NCBI GenBank assembly: GCA_017389705.1
Contig: JAFPEE010000100.1
Location: 26,106 to 90,105, forward strand
From: Prevotella sp.
GTDB lineage: Bacteria; Bacteroidota; Bacteroidia; Bacteroidales; Bacteroidaceae
Length of the DNA: 64,000 nt
Reading direction: 5' to 3'
The notes beneath the pieces were generated by a model that saw nothing but the letters and a program-made list of their open reading frames with translations, ran no database searches and was not told where the DNA came from. Every line of letters begins with the position of its first letter. Position 1 is the stretch's first letter. A program made the position numbers and the translations under genes. Shown here one piece after another: positions 41,618 to 51,065 of this stretch.

Positions 41618-43720
41618 TTACCGTGCCAGGGGCAGCCAGAGCGACATGTCGTCGATGCCGCGGTTGTCCCAGGCGTAGTAGGGGATGAGGCGGATCTTGG
41701 CTGTTAGCTTTTGGCTGTTAGCTGTTAGCTCACGGTAGAGCTGGTTGTTGCTCCAGGCACCTTGGTTGACCACTGGCACAGTGGCTTCCAAAGCGATCAT
41801 CTCATGACCTTCCATCGTGATTTTCTTCTCGGTGAACTGGATGTCGGCAGGCAGGGCGATGTCGTTGATGCGATGGCCGTCCTCGATGTCCTGGCCTTCC
41901 AGACAATAGACGATGGGTCCACGCATGACGGCAATCTGGTTCTTAGACTCTTCCACCAAAGGATTGGACTCGATGAGACGAGCTTTCATGGGTAGGTCGA
42001 GTTCGATGACGTCACCCTTCTTCCACTTGCGGGGCTGGCGCAGGTCTTCTGCCAGGATGGACTCACCGTTCAGCTTGAGCGACATGTCCGTCGCCCAGCC
42101 GGGGATGTGCATGCGGATGCTGCGTAGCGTCTTGGCCTTCTTGACGGTCAGCTTGATATGTCCGTCCCAGGGATAGTTGGTCTCCTGTTCTATCTCCAGA
42201 TCTTTCGTCTTCAGGCTGTTTTGTCCGTAGAGGTTCACCCAGAGCGTGTCGTCCTTGATGCTGTAGGCATACTCCTGAGCCTCGCAGAGGGTGCGCAGCG
42301 TGTTGGGAGGACAGCAGAAGCAAGTGATGTAACGCTGACGGTGCTTGGGCCAGCGCATGGTGTAGGGGAACTCTTTGGTACGGCGCAGGGCTTCGGTATA
42401 GAAGAAGTCCTTACCGTCGAGTGAGATACCGCTGAGGATGCCGTTGTAGAGCTCGTTCTCGATGTTGTCGATATACTTGGGGTCGACGGTGGTCTGGAAC
42501 ATGCGCCACGAATAGAGCAACATGCCAATCTGAGCACAAATCTCGTTGTGGGCAGCCTCCTGTGGCAACTGGAACTGGCGTCCATAGGCCTGGTGAATCT
42601 GCTGGATAGAGGGCTGGTTATAGGTGGTACCATCGGGCGATACACCATCGTAGAGCGCTCCGCAGCCACCCATGATGTAAATCTTATGATTCACGATGTC
42701 GTCCCAGATGGCCTCGAGGTTCTTCATCAGCTGGGCCTCGCCCGTCTCAGCATAGAGGTCGGCAACACCCGCATAGAGGTAGTTGGCACGAACGGCATGC
42801 CCCATGGCTTCGTACTGGTCGCGGAACTTATGGCGGTCTTGGTTGTGGTCCTCGCCATTAGTCACACTATCGCGAATAGCTATCAAACCCTTGGCAAGGG
42901 TGAGGTATTTCTCATCGCCCGTCTCGCGGTACATCTCCGCAGCACCCATATAGTGCGAGGGGCAGATGGCGTTGCGCGACAACTCGGCAGCATCGTTGGT
43001 CAGGAAGTTGTAGAGGAAGTCGGCAGCCTTCTTACCACACTCAAAGAGCGTAGTCTTACCCGTAGCACGCTTGTGGATGATGCCAGCGGTCATGAGGTGG
43101 CCGAGGTTGTAGGTTTCGAAGTTCAGGCGCGAGGCGAAGGCGTGCTTCTGGTCTTTTCCTATCTCAATGCCTGCAGCATTCTCTCCGATGGCGTGCGAGT
43201 CGATGCCGGCATTACGCTCCGAGATGACTACGGGGGTGTGGATATAACCGTCGGCACGCTGGGCCAATGCTACCTGCTCGACGAACTTGTCCATCAGCGC
43301 ATCGAGCTTGGCGTCTTTCGTTACGGCATAGACGGCAGCACAGGCCTCGAGCCATTTGTACATGTCGCCATCGTGGAAGGGAGGGCCGTGGTGCTTACCC
43401 TTCACTGTACCTGCTGCCACCTGGAAATTGGCGAATCCATGACTGCCATGCAGTCCAAGGGCGTCAATGGTCTCGTAGGGCGTGTTCCACGTGTCCCACA
43501 TCGACCAGATGCCTGTGGAGGACAGTACGTTGAAGCGGTCGCCCCAGAAACCGCCCGTCCATTGGGTAGCACCCATGGGCAGGTTCTGCATCTGAGCTTG
43601 TTTACTGCGGCTCATGTCGGTCAGGCCTTCTCCCTTTGGGAGTGTGGCGTTGCAATGAGCGCTAACGTTTGTTGCTGTGATACAGCAACTTGCAAAACAT
43701 AGGATGATGAGTCTTTTCAT
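41618..43720 (-). CDS. Beta-L-arabinofuranosidase, GH127/GH146 (DUF1680)
   Basis: A 700-residue exported glycosidase that removes beta-L-arabinofuranose. Residues 1-21 form a signal peptide (LIILCFASCCITATNVSA). The (alpha/alpha)6 barrel contains the zinc-thiolate site of the family: CFCCPPN with Cys467, Cys469 and Cys470, one of the vicinal pair acting as nucleophile. The C-terminal part holds beta sandwiches. The repeat-derived segment LTANSQKLTAK lies near residues 664-674, in the last domain. It is the last gene of the minus operon and acts together with the arabinan-active GH43 enzymes. Confidence 0.9.
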   Translation of the reverse strand: MKRLIILCFASCCITATNVSAHCNATLPKGEGLTDMSRSKQAQMQNLPMGATQWTGGFWGDRFNVLSSTGIWSMWDTWNTPYETIDALGLHGSHGFANFQVAAGTVKGKHHGPPFHDGDMYKWLEACAAVYAVTKDAKLDALMDKFVEQVALAQRADGYIHTPVVISERNAGIDSHAIGENAAGIEIGKDQKHAFASRLNFETYNLGHLMTAGIIHKRATGKTTLFECGKKAADFLYNFLTNDAAELSRNAICPSHYMGAAEMYRETGDEKYLTLAKGLIAIRDSVTNGEDHNQDRHKFRDQYEAMGHAVRANYLYAGVADLYAETGEAQLMKNLEAIWDDIVNHKIYIMGGCGALYDGVSPDGTTYNQPSIQQIHQAYGRQFQLPQEAAHNEICAQIGMLLYSWRMFQTTVDPKYIDNIENELYNGILSGISLDGKDFFYTEALRRTKEFPYTMRWPKHRQRYITCFCCPPNTLRTLCEAQEYAYSIKDDTLWVNLYGQNSLKTKDLEIEQETNYPWDGHIKLTVKKAKTLRSIRMHIPGWATDMSLKLNGESILAEDLRQPRKWKKGDVIELDLPMKARLIESNPLVEESKNQIAVMRGPIVYCLEGQDIEDGHRINDIALPADIQFTEKKITMEGHEMIALEATVPVVNQGAWSNNQLYRELTANSQKLTAKIRLIPYYAWDNRGIDDMSLWLPLAR
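41698..41731. repeat. In-frame copy of the GCTGTTAGCTTTTGG junction repeat inside the GH127 gene
   Basis: GGCTGTTAGCTTTTGGCTGT, then TAGCTGTTAGCTCA, is the same word family as between convergent genes at 7361 and 10149. It is translated as ELTANSQKLTAK. Confidence 0.6.
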
Positions 43721-43729
43721 ATCTTTGTG

Positions 43730-45292
43730 TTAATTAAAATAGACATACAGGGAAATCATGACGACAGCCAGGGCTATCCATAAGCCTATTGCCAGCTTGC
43801 TCCACCCTTCACGTACAGGGGCAGGAATCTCGTATTGTGTCTTGTCGCTGTCCGTCAGGGAGATAACAACCATCGAAACAGTCAGGATGACGAAGAGGTA
43901 GAACGACAGCAACATGAAGTGTGGCCACGGGAATGTTAACCATTCAGGGGGCCAGAGGTAGAGGATGCCTACGATGAGGCAGAACGCCGTACCAATGGTC
44001 AAAGCGAAGTTGGCAGCACGGGTGGTAGCACGCTTCCAGAAGATACCCAATACGAAGACGGCGGCCATCGGGGGAGCGATGAAGCCCAACACACTCTGGA
44101 AGACGTTAAACAGGTTGAGACCCTTGATGGCATCGATGGCAACAGTCAGAATGATGGCCAATAAGGCACCGACAACCGTAACCGTTCGTCCAACAATATT
44201 GATGCGACGCTGCGAGGCGTTTGGGTTGAACTTCTTCACGTAAATGTCCATCGTGAAGACGGTAGACAGGGCATTCAGCGCTGAGCCGATGGTCGATACC
44301 AGACAGGCTGTCAGGACGGCAAATACCAGTCCTACCATACCTACAGGGAACAGGTTCTCCACCATTGTCAGGTAAGCCTCGTCGGGATTCTTCAGCGTGT
44401 CGCCAAAGAGGGCGAAGCAGATGATACCCGGCAGGATATAGAGTGCCACATCGAGAATCTTCAGCCATCCGGTGAAGTTGGTGCCAAGCTGACCTTCACG
44501 CAAATCCTTTGCTGCCAGCACAGGCTGTACCATGCTTTGGTCCGTACACCAGAACCAAACACCCATGACGGGATAGCCCAATACGATGGGCAGCCATGGG
44601 AAGGCCTCGTCGCTATTGGGTTTGAACATCACCCAGTAGTCTGAGGGAACCTTGTCGACAAGGGCTTGTATGCCACCTACCTTGTCCAAGCCAACGACGA
44701 CGAGGATGAGCGACACCACGATGAGCAGAATCATCTGGTAGACGTTGGTATAGGCTACAGCCTTCAGTCCACCCAACATGGTGAAGAAGGCAGAAATGAT
44801 GAGCAGTACCAGGGCAGAGAGCCACATCGGAATGTCGAACACCTGACGGATGAGGATGCCACCGGCAAAGAGCGTTAGCGCCAGCCAAGAGATGATGATG
44901 GTGACGATGGTGTACCATGCCAGGATGTTGCGCGTGGACTGTCCAAAGCGCAGACCCATGAACTCCGGCAGCGTATGCACCTTCGCCCCTAAGTAGCGAG
45001 GGGCAAAGACAAAGGCCAGCAAGGCGATGAACACGAAGGCATACCAGGCGTAGTTGCCTGAGACGATGCCTGTTGTGAATCCTGCCGATGCGGATGCTAT
45101 CAGCATGGAAGGTCCTACGTTGGTGCCCCACATGGAGAACCCGATGTGGTGCCAGCGCAGCGAGTGCTCAGCCAGAAACAGCGCACCACCTTTCTTACGT
45201 TTTGTACTGGCCCATACTCCGATAGCGATGAGTATGGCGAAATAAATTCCCAAAATCAGCCAGTCAAGGCCTTGCATATAGTGACTTTCCAT
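43730..45292 (-). CDS. Sodium:solute symporter (SSS family)
   Basis: A 520-residue inner membrane transporter with about 13-14 membrane helices. The N-terminal part (DWLILGIYFAILIAIGVWAS) and FSMWGTNVGPSMLIASASAG are typical of SGLT-like carriers, as is the LGGLKAVAYTNVYQMILLIV segment. It probably imports the sugar released by GH31 and GH127 (xylose, arabinose or a short oligosaccharide) with Na+. An alternative start MQGLDW lies 15 bp inside. It sits between the GH127 and GH31 genes in one operon. No SusC/SusD pair lies nearby. Confidence 0.92.
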   Translation of the reverse strand: MESHYMQGLDWLILGIYFAILIAIGVWASTKRKKGGALFLAEHSLRWHHIGFSMWGTNVGPSMLIASASAGFTTGIVSGNYAWYAFVFIALLAFVFAPRYLGAKVHTLPEFMGLRFGQSTRNILAWYTIVTIIISWLALTLFAGGILIRQVFDIPMWLSALVLLIISAFFTMLGGLKAVAYTNVYQMILLIVVSLILVVVGLDKVGGIQALVDKVPSDYWVMFKPNSDEAFPWLPIVLGYPVMGVWFWCTDQSMVQPVLAAKDLREGQLGTNFTGWLKILDVALYILPGIICFALFGDTLKNPDEAYLTMVENLFPVGMVGLVFAVLTACLVSTIGSALNALSTVFTMDIYVKKFNPNASQRRINIVGRTVTVVGALLAIILTVAIDAIKGLNLFNVFQSVLGFIAPPMAAVFVLGIFWKRATTRAANFALTIGTAFCLIVGILYLWPPEWLTFPWPHFMLLSFYLFVILTVSMVVISLTDSDKTQYEIPAPVREGWSKLAIGLWIALAVVMISLYVYFN

Positions 45293-45335
45293 AAATTATT
45301 GCGATATTTCGTTATTTCGGCATTTCGAGTCCTTT
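45293..45335. repeat. GATATTTCGTTATTTCGGC junction repeat at the GH31 stop
   Basis: GATATTTCGTTATTTCGGCA, then TTTCGAG, spans the gap between the symporter and GH31 genes and encodes the last residues of GH31 (GLEMPK). Confidence 0.5.
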
Positions 45336-47576
45336 ATAGTCTTTCGTAATCTCTATCGTGACAGCTTTCGACAGGTCCATGTCGTCCGTCGAGTCGACCT
45401 CGTCTGGATACATCTTGATGAGGGCACCGGGACGGACGAAGACGGGCATCTCATCAAGGGGAACCTCCACGTCGTAGTACCATCGGCCACCCTCCAGACG
45501 CTCGCCAGTGAAGAAGTTTACCCACAGTCCTTCGGGCAGGTAGATGTCGCGACGGTTGTCGCTGTTCATTACAGGGCATACAAGGAACTCAGAACCGAAG
45601 TAGTACTCGTCGTCAATGTGCCACACCTGACGGTCTTGTGGATGGTGTAGCAGTAAGGCACGCACCATAGGGTAACCTGTACGACAGCAGAGCTCGCCTT
45701 GCTCTATAATATAAGGTATCAGCTGATAGCGCAGCTTCCACCAGCGTTTGACAATTGGTGCAATGCCAGGATAGTGCCAAGGTTCGCGTTTGAAGGAGCC
45801 GTGATAGCGAATATGGCTAGAGAAGACACCAAACTGTGTCCAGCGCACATAGACATCCTCATCTAACGGCGAATTCATGAAGTTAGGCGTCGAGTGGAAT
45901 CCTGGTACGTCGTGACTCCAGAAGGCAAAGCCTGACAGTCCGAAGTGCAGACCACCCTTCAGCGACCCAGCTAATCCTGCCCATGATGACTCCGAGTCGC
46001 CACCCCAATGCAGTGGATAGCGCTGGCATCCTGCCCATGCGGAACGGGCCCACACGATACCATCGCCTGTCACCTCTTGGGTTACCTCGTAGGCGGCACG
46101 TTGGTAGAGCAGGGCGTAAATGTTGTTCAGTCGCTCTGGTTCCATCGCATGGTACTTATGGTCCATGTGAATGTTCTCACCGAAGTCGGTCTTGATACAT
46201 TTGACACCCATCTCCAGCAAGGGTTTGAGCAGTTGGTTCTTATACCAGTCGGTAGCTTTGTCGTAGGTGAAGTCGATGGTGCCGGCATAGTCCAAGGCGG
46301 AGAAGTTGGAGGCACCACCTGTAGACGATTCTTCTTCCTTGGTGGGCTGACTGATATACTTATTAGCTCTTGCTTCCTCTATCTGCTCAGCACCAGAGGC
46401 GATGTAGGGCAACTGCCACAGACTTACCTTGTAGCCATTATCAGCCAATCGCTTGATGAATGCCTTCGGATCAGGGAAACGCTCAGGATTGAACTTCCAC
46501 TCGCAGAGCCAGTCGGTACGGAACCATCCCGTATCCAAATGGATGACATCGCAGGGATAATGTTCTGCTCTTAGACGGTCGCAGATCTCATTCACCTCAT
46601 CAGCAGAGAAGTAGGTCATGCGACTCATCCAGATGCCGAAACTCCAGAGAGGCGGCATCTGCGGGAAGCCTGTCAGCATGCGGTAGCTCTTCAGAATTTC
46701 CTCAGGTGTCTGGCCACCCATGAGAAATACATCCAGCGTGGCGTGGTCGTTGAGGAACTGTACCGAACGGGTAGAGTGGTCGGCAAGCGACAGTTTGCAA
46801 TAGTCGGAGGTATGATAGAAAGCACCATACATCCTACTGCTCATATAGAATGGGATGTTCTTATAGCAACGGCGATTGTTGACACCCTGTCCGTCCTGGT
46901 TCTTCAGTTGGAAGGTCTGTCCGCTCAGGTCCATCTTGCGGAAGCGCTCACCTGTTCCCACAAAGCATTCGTCAGCCTCGCACTTAAAGCTGATGGTGGC
47001 GCGCTCTGTTCTGTTTGCCGAGGTAATACCTCGGCTTACAAAACCAAGGGGTAGGGCATCATAGCGAGGGGGTGAGAAGTGATCGTCGCTCAAGGCAATG
47101 CCTTTCTTCTGGTCACCGTCTGGGAAGAAGGTGATGAAGGGTGCAGGCTGGGGTGCTGGCTGCAGGTCGCTCCAATGGTCAATGACGGGTTCGGTGAGGT
47201 CGATGGTAGCTACCTTCTTACCATTTGCTGCGAAAATATCGCAGCCTACCAATCGAAGGGGAATGCGTTTTACATCGGGTGCCATCTGCAGCATGTCGTC
47301 GCTCTCCACCATCTCGTCGCCACTCATGGTGGTAAACAAGCGGATGATATTGGGCTCGTAGGCTCTTATAATGAGGTCGAACGTTTGTTGAGGCTCCTTG
47401 GTGTTTGGAGCCATGTCTTCCTGGTGCAGCTGCTGCTGATAGGGGATGGTGATGACGATGTCGCCATCGCACTCTTGTATATTTGTTGGTGCGTATGCTT
47501 TCCATAGACGCTCATCCTTCTGCAAGGAAGGATCAAAGTCCATGAAGTCGAAAAGATGATAGTTGGTCTGTTTCAT
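45312..47576 (-). CDS. Alpha-xylosidase, GH31 family
   Basis: A 754-residue retaining glycosidase, probably cleaving alpha-xylose from xyloglucan-type side chains, as in YicI. The nucleophile is Asp464 in CIKTDFGEN and the acid/base is Asp527 in GGDSESSWAGLAGSLKGGLH. Other YicI-like blocks are FGIWMSRMTYFSADEVNEIC, HLDTGWF and LSGFAFWSHDVPGF. No signal peptide is visible (MKQTNYHLFDFMDF), so the enzyme is cytoplasmic and fits an imported substrate. It overlaps the end of the beta-helix gene by 4 bp. Alpha-glucosidase activity cannot be excluded. Confidence 0.9.
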   Translation of the reverse strand: MKQTNYHLFDFMDFDPSLQKDERLWKAYAPTNIQECDGDIVITIPYQQQLHQEDMAPNTKEPQQTFDLIIRAYEPNIIRLFTTMSGDEMVESDDMLQMAPDVKRIPLRLVGCDIFAANGKKVATIDLTEPVIDHWSDLQPAPQPAPFITFFPDGDQKKGIALSDDHFSPPRYDALPLGFVSRGITSANRTERATISFKCEADECFVGTGERFRKMDLSGQTFQLKNQDGQGVNNRRCYKNIPFYMSSRMYGAFYHTSDYCKLSLADHSTRSVQFLNDHATLDVFLMGGQTPEEILKSYRMLTGFPQMPPLWSFGIWMSRMTYFSADEVNEICDRLRAEHYPCDVIHLDTGWFRTDWLCEWKFNPERFPDPKAFIKRLADNGYKVSLWQLPYIASGAEQIEEARANKYISQPTKEEESSTGGASNFSALDYAGTIDFTYDKATDWYKNQLLKPLLEMGVKCIKTDFGENIHMDHKYHAMEPERLNNIYALLYQRAAYEVTQEVTGDGIVWARSAWAGCQRYPLHWGGDSESSWAGLAGSLKGGLHFGLSGFAFWSHDVPGFHSTPNFMNSPLDEDVYVRWTQFGVFSSHIRYHGSFKREPWHYPGIAPIVKRWWKLRYQLIPYIIEQGELCCRTGYPMVRALLLHHPQDRQVWHIDDEYYFGSEFLVCPVMNSDNRRDIYLPEGLWVNFFTGERLEGGRWYYDVEVPLDEMPVFVRPGALIKMYPDEVDSTDDMDLSKAVTIEITKDYKGLEMPK

Positions 47577-49081
47577 TGTTTGAATATGAGGTTAGGGCCT
47601 GGGTGGTTGTCGCCAATCTCGTCGCGACCAATCAAGCGGCATTCTGTCTGATTGTTCTCTATCGTGAAACCATCCGTGCGGGCATCGAGGTAGATGCAGA
47701 AACCACGGTCGTTAGTGGCGTAGGGGGCAGGGTAGGGCAGGCTGACCTCGTTGTTGCGAATGGTGGATTTAGGCTGGTTCGACAAGGTGTAGATACCTCC
47801 TGCGTCGTACAGTTGTCGGGCATAGCCGCTTACCTTGTTGTCGATGATATGGTTGTTCTCCATACCTGTATAGTATGGTGTCCACCCCCAGCCGATGCAG
47901 ATGCCGCTGTAGTTGACATTTGATACGTTGTTGCTGGCGATGGTACAGTCGCGCACATAGCCACAGCTGATAGCGACAGCGCCCCAGTCCTCGTTGGTGG
48001 CATCGTGAATGGTGTTGCCCTTGATAGTCAGGTTCTGGCATTGTTTGGCCAAGTCGGCATAAGGACGATGCACCTCTCGTGGACTCTCGGCAAACGAGCC
48101 TGCCATGATGGCTGTGCCGCCAATATCCTCGAAGATGCAATCCTCAATGGTTCCTTCGTTGATAGTCTCATAGTCGAGAGCAGTAGCGGCAAGATTGCGG
48201 AAATGGCATTTCCTAAAGTTGACCTGTTTGGCATTTCTTATGGTAACGGCGCTGACGGGACGCTCTATCCAGGCTTGGTTCTCCAGCCCGCTGTCCCATG
48301 GCAGCCCCTCTTTCTCTTTTAGCTTATAGGCATCAAGGAGTGGCATGCCTCCTTGCAGCGTGACGTGGCCTTTGTGCAGTGGACGGTTCCAACAGGTGTT
48401 CTCGAAGATGAGTCCTTCAAGGCTGATATGGTTGGCACCATCAATGATGACCAATTGTTCGATGCCGTCTCGCTGTTCTGTGGTTCTCATTAAGAACGAC
48501 GAATTCCCCTTCTCGCCGCCGATGACAGGTTGCGGCCAAGGATGCTCGAACTCCAGACGGCTCTCGGGTTCCATAAATGAAACGACGGTCTTGTCGCCAT
48601 CCACCTTCATCTCCTTCACCCTCAGGATGGCAATAGCCCAACGCTGGTGGACTACCATTTCTAAGGTTGAGCGTTTGGCGTATAGCGTTGAGAGTATCTT
48701 TTTCGGAGGGGTAGGGATGGTAATGGTGCGTGTCGTCGTATCGAAATCAATCATACGCTCCATACCCTCCTGAGGCCATAGCTGTGTGTGTTGTTGTCTG
48801 GCATCGCCACAAATGACGGCACCCTGTTCACCACGGATGATGGTGGGCGACACCGTAGTGCCGCTGTCCTCAGGACGTAGGAACAATGGTTCCTGCATGT
48901 AGTAACGGCCAGCCTGCAACGTGATAGTGATGCCTCCCTCACAGCGAGGGTCGCCAGTACGTCGCCACTCGCGGACTTGGCGCAGGGCCTCGTGCAGACT
49001 CTCACCATCTTTTACGATGATGTCGCCGGCATATGTGTTGACGGCCATCAGAAGAAAGAGTGCGGTTAGTATCTGTTTCAT
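47573..49081 (-). CDS. Secreted right-handed parallel beta-helix protein (GH141/pectin-lyase fold), copy 2
   Basis: A 502-residue exported protein, signal peptide 1-18 (LTALFLLMAVNTYAG). The layout follows the protein at 24575-26350: DGESLHEALRQVREWRRTGD, then LQAGRYYMQEPLFLRPEDSG, HKGHVTLQGGMPLLDAYKL, ATALDYETINEGTIEDCIFE and repeated beta-helix turns (NLTIKGNTIHDATNEDWGAV). It is shorter by about 90 residues. Pectin or side-chain hydrolysis is the likely role; GH141 is a guess. It opens the four-gene operon with GH31, the symporter and GH127 and has the same type of upstream element as copy 1. Confidence 0.78.
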   Translation of the reverse strand: MKQILTALFLLMAVNTYAGDIIVKDGESLHEALRQVREWRRTGDPRCEGGITITLQAGRYYMQEPLFLRPEDSGTTVSPTIIRGEQGAVICGDARQQHTQLWPQEGMERMIDFDTTTRTITIPTPPKKILSTLYAKRSTLEMVVHQRWAIAILRVKEMKVDGDKTVVSFMEPESRLEFEHPWPQPVIGGEKGNSSFLMRTTEQRDGIEQLVIIDGANHISLEGLIFENTCWNRPLHKGHVTLQGGMPLLDAYKLKEKEGLPWDSGLENQAWIERPVSAVTIRNAKQVNFRKCHFRNLAATALDYETINEGTIEDCIFEDIGGTAIMAGSFAESPREVHRPYADLAKQCQNLTIKGNTIHDATNEDWGAVAISCGYVRDCTIASNNVSNVNYSGICIGWGWTPYYTGMENNHIIDNKVSGYARQLYDAGGIYTLSNQPKSTIRNNEVSLPYPAPYATNDRGFCIYLDARTDGFTIENNQTECRLIGRDEIGDNHPGPNLIFKQ

Positions 49082-49088
49082 ATATTAT

Positions 49089-49115
49089 AGACGGAAAGAG
49101 CATACAAATGTCATC
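49089..49115 (-). promoter_or_regulatory. ECF-like bipartite element before the beta-helix/GH31/SSS/GH127 operon
   Basis: On the minus strand: GATGACATTT (49115-49106), 12 bp, CGTCT (49093-49089). The box ends 7 bp before the ATG at 49081, so the mRNA would be practically leaderless. Confidence 0.6.
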
Positions 49116-49136
49116 ATTGGGTGGTCATCCGATTAG

Positions 49137-49161
49137 TGACAAAACGGCCTCCTTTTCGTCA
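49137..49161 (+). promoter_or_regulatory. ECF-like bipartite element before the UroD gene
   Basis: On the plus strand: TGACAAAA (49137-49144), 12 bp, CGTCA (49157-49161), 26 bp before the ATG at 49188. It is a divergent partner of the minus-strand element 22 bp away. It fits less well than the other three. Confidence 0.4.
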
Positions 49162-49187
49162 TAAAGATAACTAATGATGTCGACACG

Positions 49188-50195
49188 ATGAAGATGAACA
49201 TGAAACAGTGGGTGGCTGATGTCATCCGACGACAGGAGGTAACAGCACTGCCTGTGATGACACATCCAGGCATAGAACTCAATGGTCACACGGTACGCGA
49301 GGCCGTCAGCAATGGACGGGTGCACTATGAGGCCGTCATGACGCTGACCAGGCGCTACAACAGCGTGGCAGCTGCCACCATCATGGACCTGACCACGGAG
49401 GCGGAGGCTTTTGGCGCTCAGATTGCGTTTAGCGACGATGCAGTGCCTGCTGTTGTGGGTCATATGCTTCCTGATGCAGAGAGCATCAACAGACTCCAAG
49501 TTCCTTCTCTTTCTGCTGGCCGTATCCCCCAATACCTGAAGGCTAACCTGTTGGCAGCCAAGGAGATTACTGACCGCCCGCTGTTAGCTGGCTGTATTGG
49601 ACCGTTCTCGCTGGCTGGTCGCCTCTATGATATGTCTGGTATCATGATGCTTATCTATGAGAATCCCGATGCTGCTCATACGCTGTTGGTTAAGTGCACA
49701 CAGTTTATCGAGAAGTATTGTCAGGCACTGAAGCAGACGGGAGCCAATGGCGTGATGATGGCTGAGCCTGCCGCAGGTCTGATGTCGAATGATGATTGTC
49801 AGAATTTCTCTTCAGCTTACGTCAAGTATATTGTCAATAAGGTGCAAGATGACGACTTTATCGTCATTCTCCATAATTGCGGTAATACAGGCCAGTGCAC
49901 GAAGGCGATGGTGTCGACGGGTGCTGCTGCTTATCACTTTGGTAATAAGTGTAAGATGGAGGAAGTCATCAAGGATGTGCCTTCCACGGCTCTGGCAATG
50001 GGTAACATCGACCCTGTGTCTATTTTCAAAGATGGCATGCCGTTCCAAATGCGTCAGACGGTGACGGATCTGTTGGAAAAGATGCGCCCTTATCCTAATT
50101 TCGTGCTGTCCAGTGGTTGCGACACGCCCCCACAAACCCCATTAGCGAATATTGATGCTTTCTTCGAATCTTTAGCAGCCTTTAACCGACAGTGA
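49188..50195 (+). CDS. UroD/MtaA-family corrinoid methyltransferase
   Basis: A 335-residue TIM-barrel protein of the uroporphyrinogen decarboxylase superfamily, closer to MtaA/MtbA-type methylcobamide methyltransferases than to HemE. It has the zinc motif H229-x-C231 (ILHNCGNTG) and C311 (SSGCDTPPQ), 80 residues apart, the ligand set used to activate a thiol acceptor. MAEPAAGLM and GNIDPVSIF are other typical strand ends. In the next gene a MetH reactivation domain overlaps by 4 bp, and a UroD-Hcy-B12 fusion lies at 58497. A role in moving a methyl group to or from a corrinoid is likely. Start alternatives 6 and 12 bp downstream are possible. Confidence 0.82.
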   Translation: MKMNMKQWVADVIRRQEVTALPVMTHPGIELNGHTVREAVSNGRVHYEAVMTLTRRYNSVAAATIMDLTTEAEAFGAQIAFSDDAVPAVVGHMLPDAESINRLQVPSLSAGRIPQYLKANLLAAKEITDRPLLAGCIGPFSLAGRLYDMSGIMMLIYENPDAAHTLLVKCTQFIEKYCQALKQTGANGVMMAEPAAGLMSNDDCQNFSSAYVKYIVNKVQDDDFIVILHNCGNTGQCTKAMVSTGAAAYHFGNKCKMEEVIKDVPSTALAMGNIDPVSIFKDGMPFQMRQTVTDLLEKMRPYPNFVLSSGCDTPPQTPLANIDAFFESLAAFNRQ

Positions 50196-50869
50196 CACAT
50201 AAGACACTGACATACGACGACCTGCAGGTAACCCTTTCCGATGTCTACGAGCAGATGGGCTATCATGGCACGTTGCCTGACCAGGCTACGCAGGCTGAGA
50301 CCAGTGCTGTTGTCGACGAGGTTCGTGGGTGGCTACGACCCCAGTTCTGCTTCCTCGTCAGTCGCGACCTGCCCGACTTCAATATGGGCAAGATCATCCT
50401 CCGGCAGCTCCGGGCCTCCGAGGCCTATGCCTTCTTCATCTGCACTAGCGGTGTGGAATACGAGGCCTATCAGCAACAGCTCATGAAACAAGGCGACATG
50501 GTGCGTGTGTTCATTGCCGATGCCTTGGGGAGCGTCATTGCCGAGCATTGTGCCGACAGAATGGAAGAGAGCCTTCAGGCGAGTATCGACAAGCTGGGCT
50601 GGCATCACACCAACCGTTTCTCGCCAGGCTATTGCGGATGGCATGTCTCGCAACAGCAGTTGCTCTTCCCCCAGTTTAAAGGACAGACCTGTGGCGTACA
50701 ACTAACGGATTCGTCGCTGATGGTACCCATCAAGTCCGTCAGCGGCATCATCGGTGTAGGCGAAAAAGTCCGCCACCTCGACTATACCTGCGGCCTCTGC
50801 GACTTCGAGAAATGCTATAAGAGGAAAAAGAAAGATGGCAGGTCCGCTCGTCCTGTTGGTAAGTCGTAG
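50192..50869 (+). CDS. Free-standing MetH reactivation-type domain
   Basis: A 225-residue protein resembling the AdoMet-binding activation domain of B12-dependent methionine synthase, which re-methylates oxidised cobalamin using AdoMet. The signature RFSPGYCGWHVSQQQLLF (about 147-164) corresponds to the RxxPGYP region, followed by LTDSSLMVPIKSVSGIIGVG. The C-terminus is Cys- and Lys-rich (CGLCDFEKCYKRKKKD), a possible metal site. It starts with GTG, overlapping the stop of the UroD gene (GTGA). The methionine synthase-like gene at 58497 has no such domain, so it is the obvious partner, though separate from it by 8 kb. Confidence 0.82.
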   Translation: MTHKTLTYDDLQVTLSDVYEQMGYHGTLPDQATQAETSAVVDEVRGWLRPQFCFLVSRDLPDFNMGKIILRQLRASEAYAFFICTSGVEYEAYQQQLMKQGDMVRVFIADALGSVIAEHCADRMEESLQASIDKLGWHHTNRFSPGYCGWHVSQQQLLFPQFKGQTCGVQLTDSSLMVPIKSVSGIIGVGEKVRHLDYTCGLCDFEKCYKRKKKDGRSARPVGKS

Positions 50870-50985
50870 CAGATAGGCCTGATAGTGCAGGCATTCGCTT
50901 TTTCGCTCATCTCTCCCATGTTTGTTTCAAAAATCCTTTATTTATCAGGGTTTGAGCATGGGAAGGACGCTCCTGATCCCTCCCA

Positions 50986-51065
50986 AATCTCTCCCGTCAT
51001 CTCTCCCGTCTGGTTCATGCATGTTGTTGATGGGAGGGATGACGGGAGAGATGACGGGAGAGATT
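50986..51065. repeat. Perfect 25-bp inverted repeat with internal 12-bp direct repeats
   Basis: Left arm 50986-51010 and right arm 51041-51065 are fully complementary. Each arm holds two CTCTCCCGTC-type words. A flanking pair ATCCCTCCCA (50976-50985) and TGGGAGGGAT (51031-51040) is also complementary and would compete for the loop. Confidence 0.8.

Noticed and set aside
42548-43702. A 384-codon plus-strand ORF
   Set aside because: Antisense to the GH127 gene; no recognisable domain.
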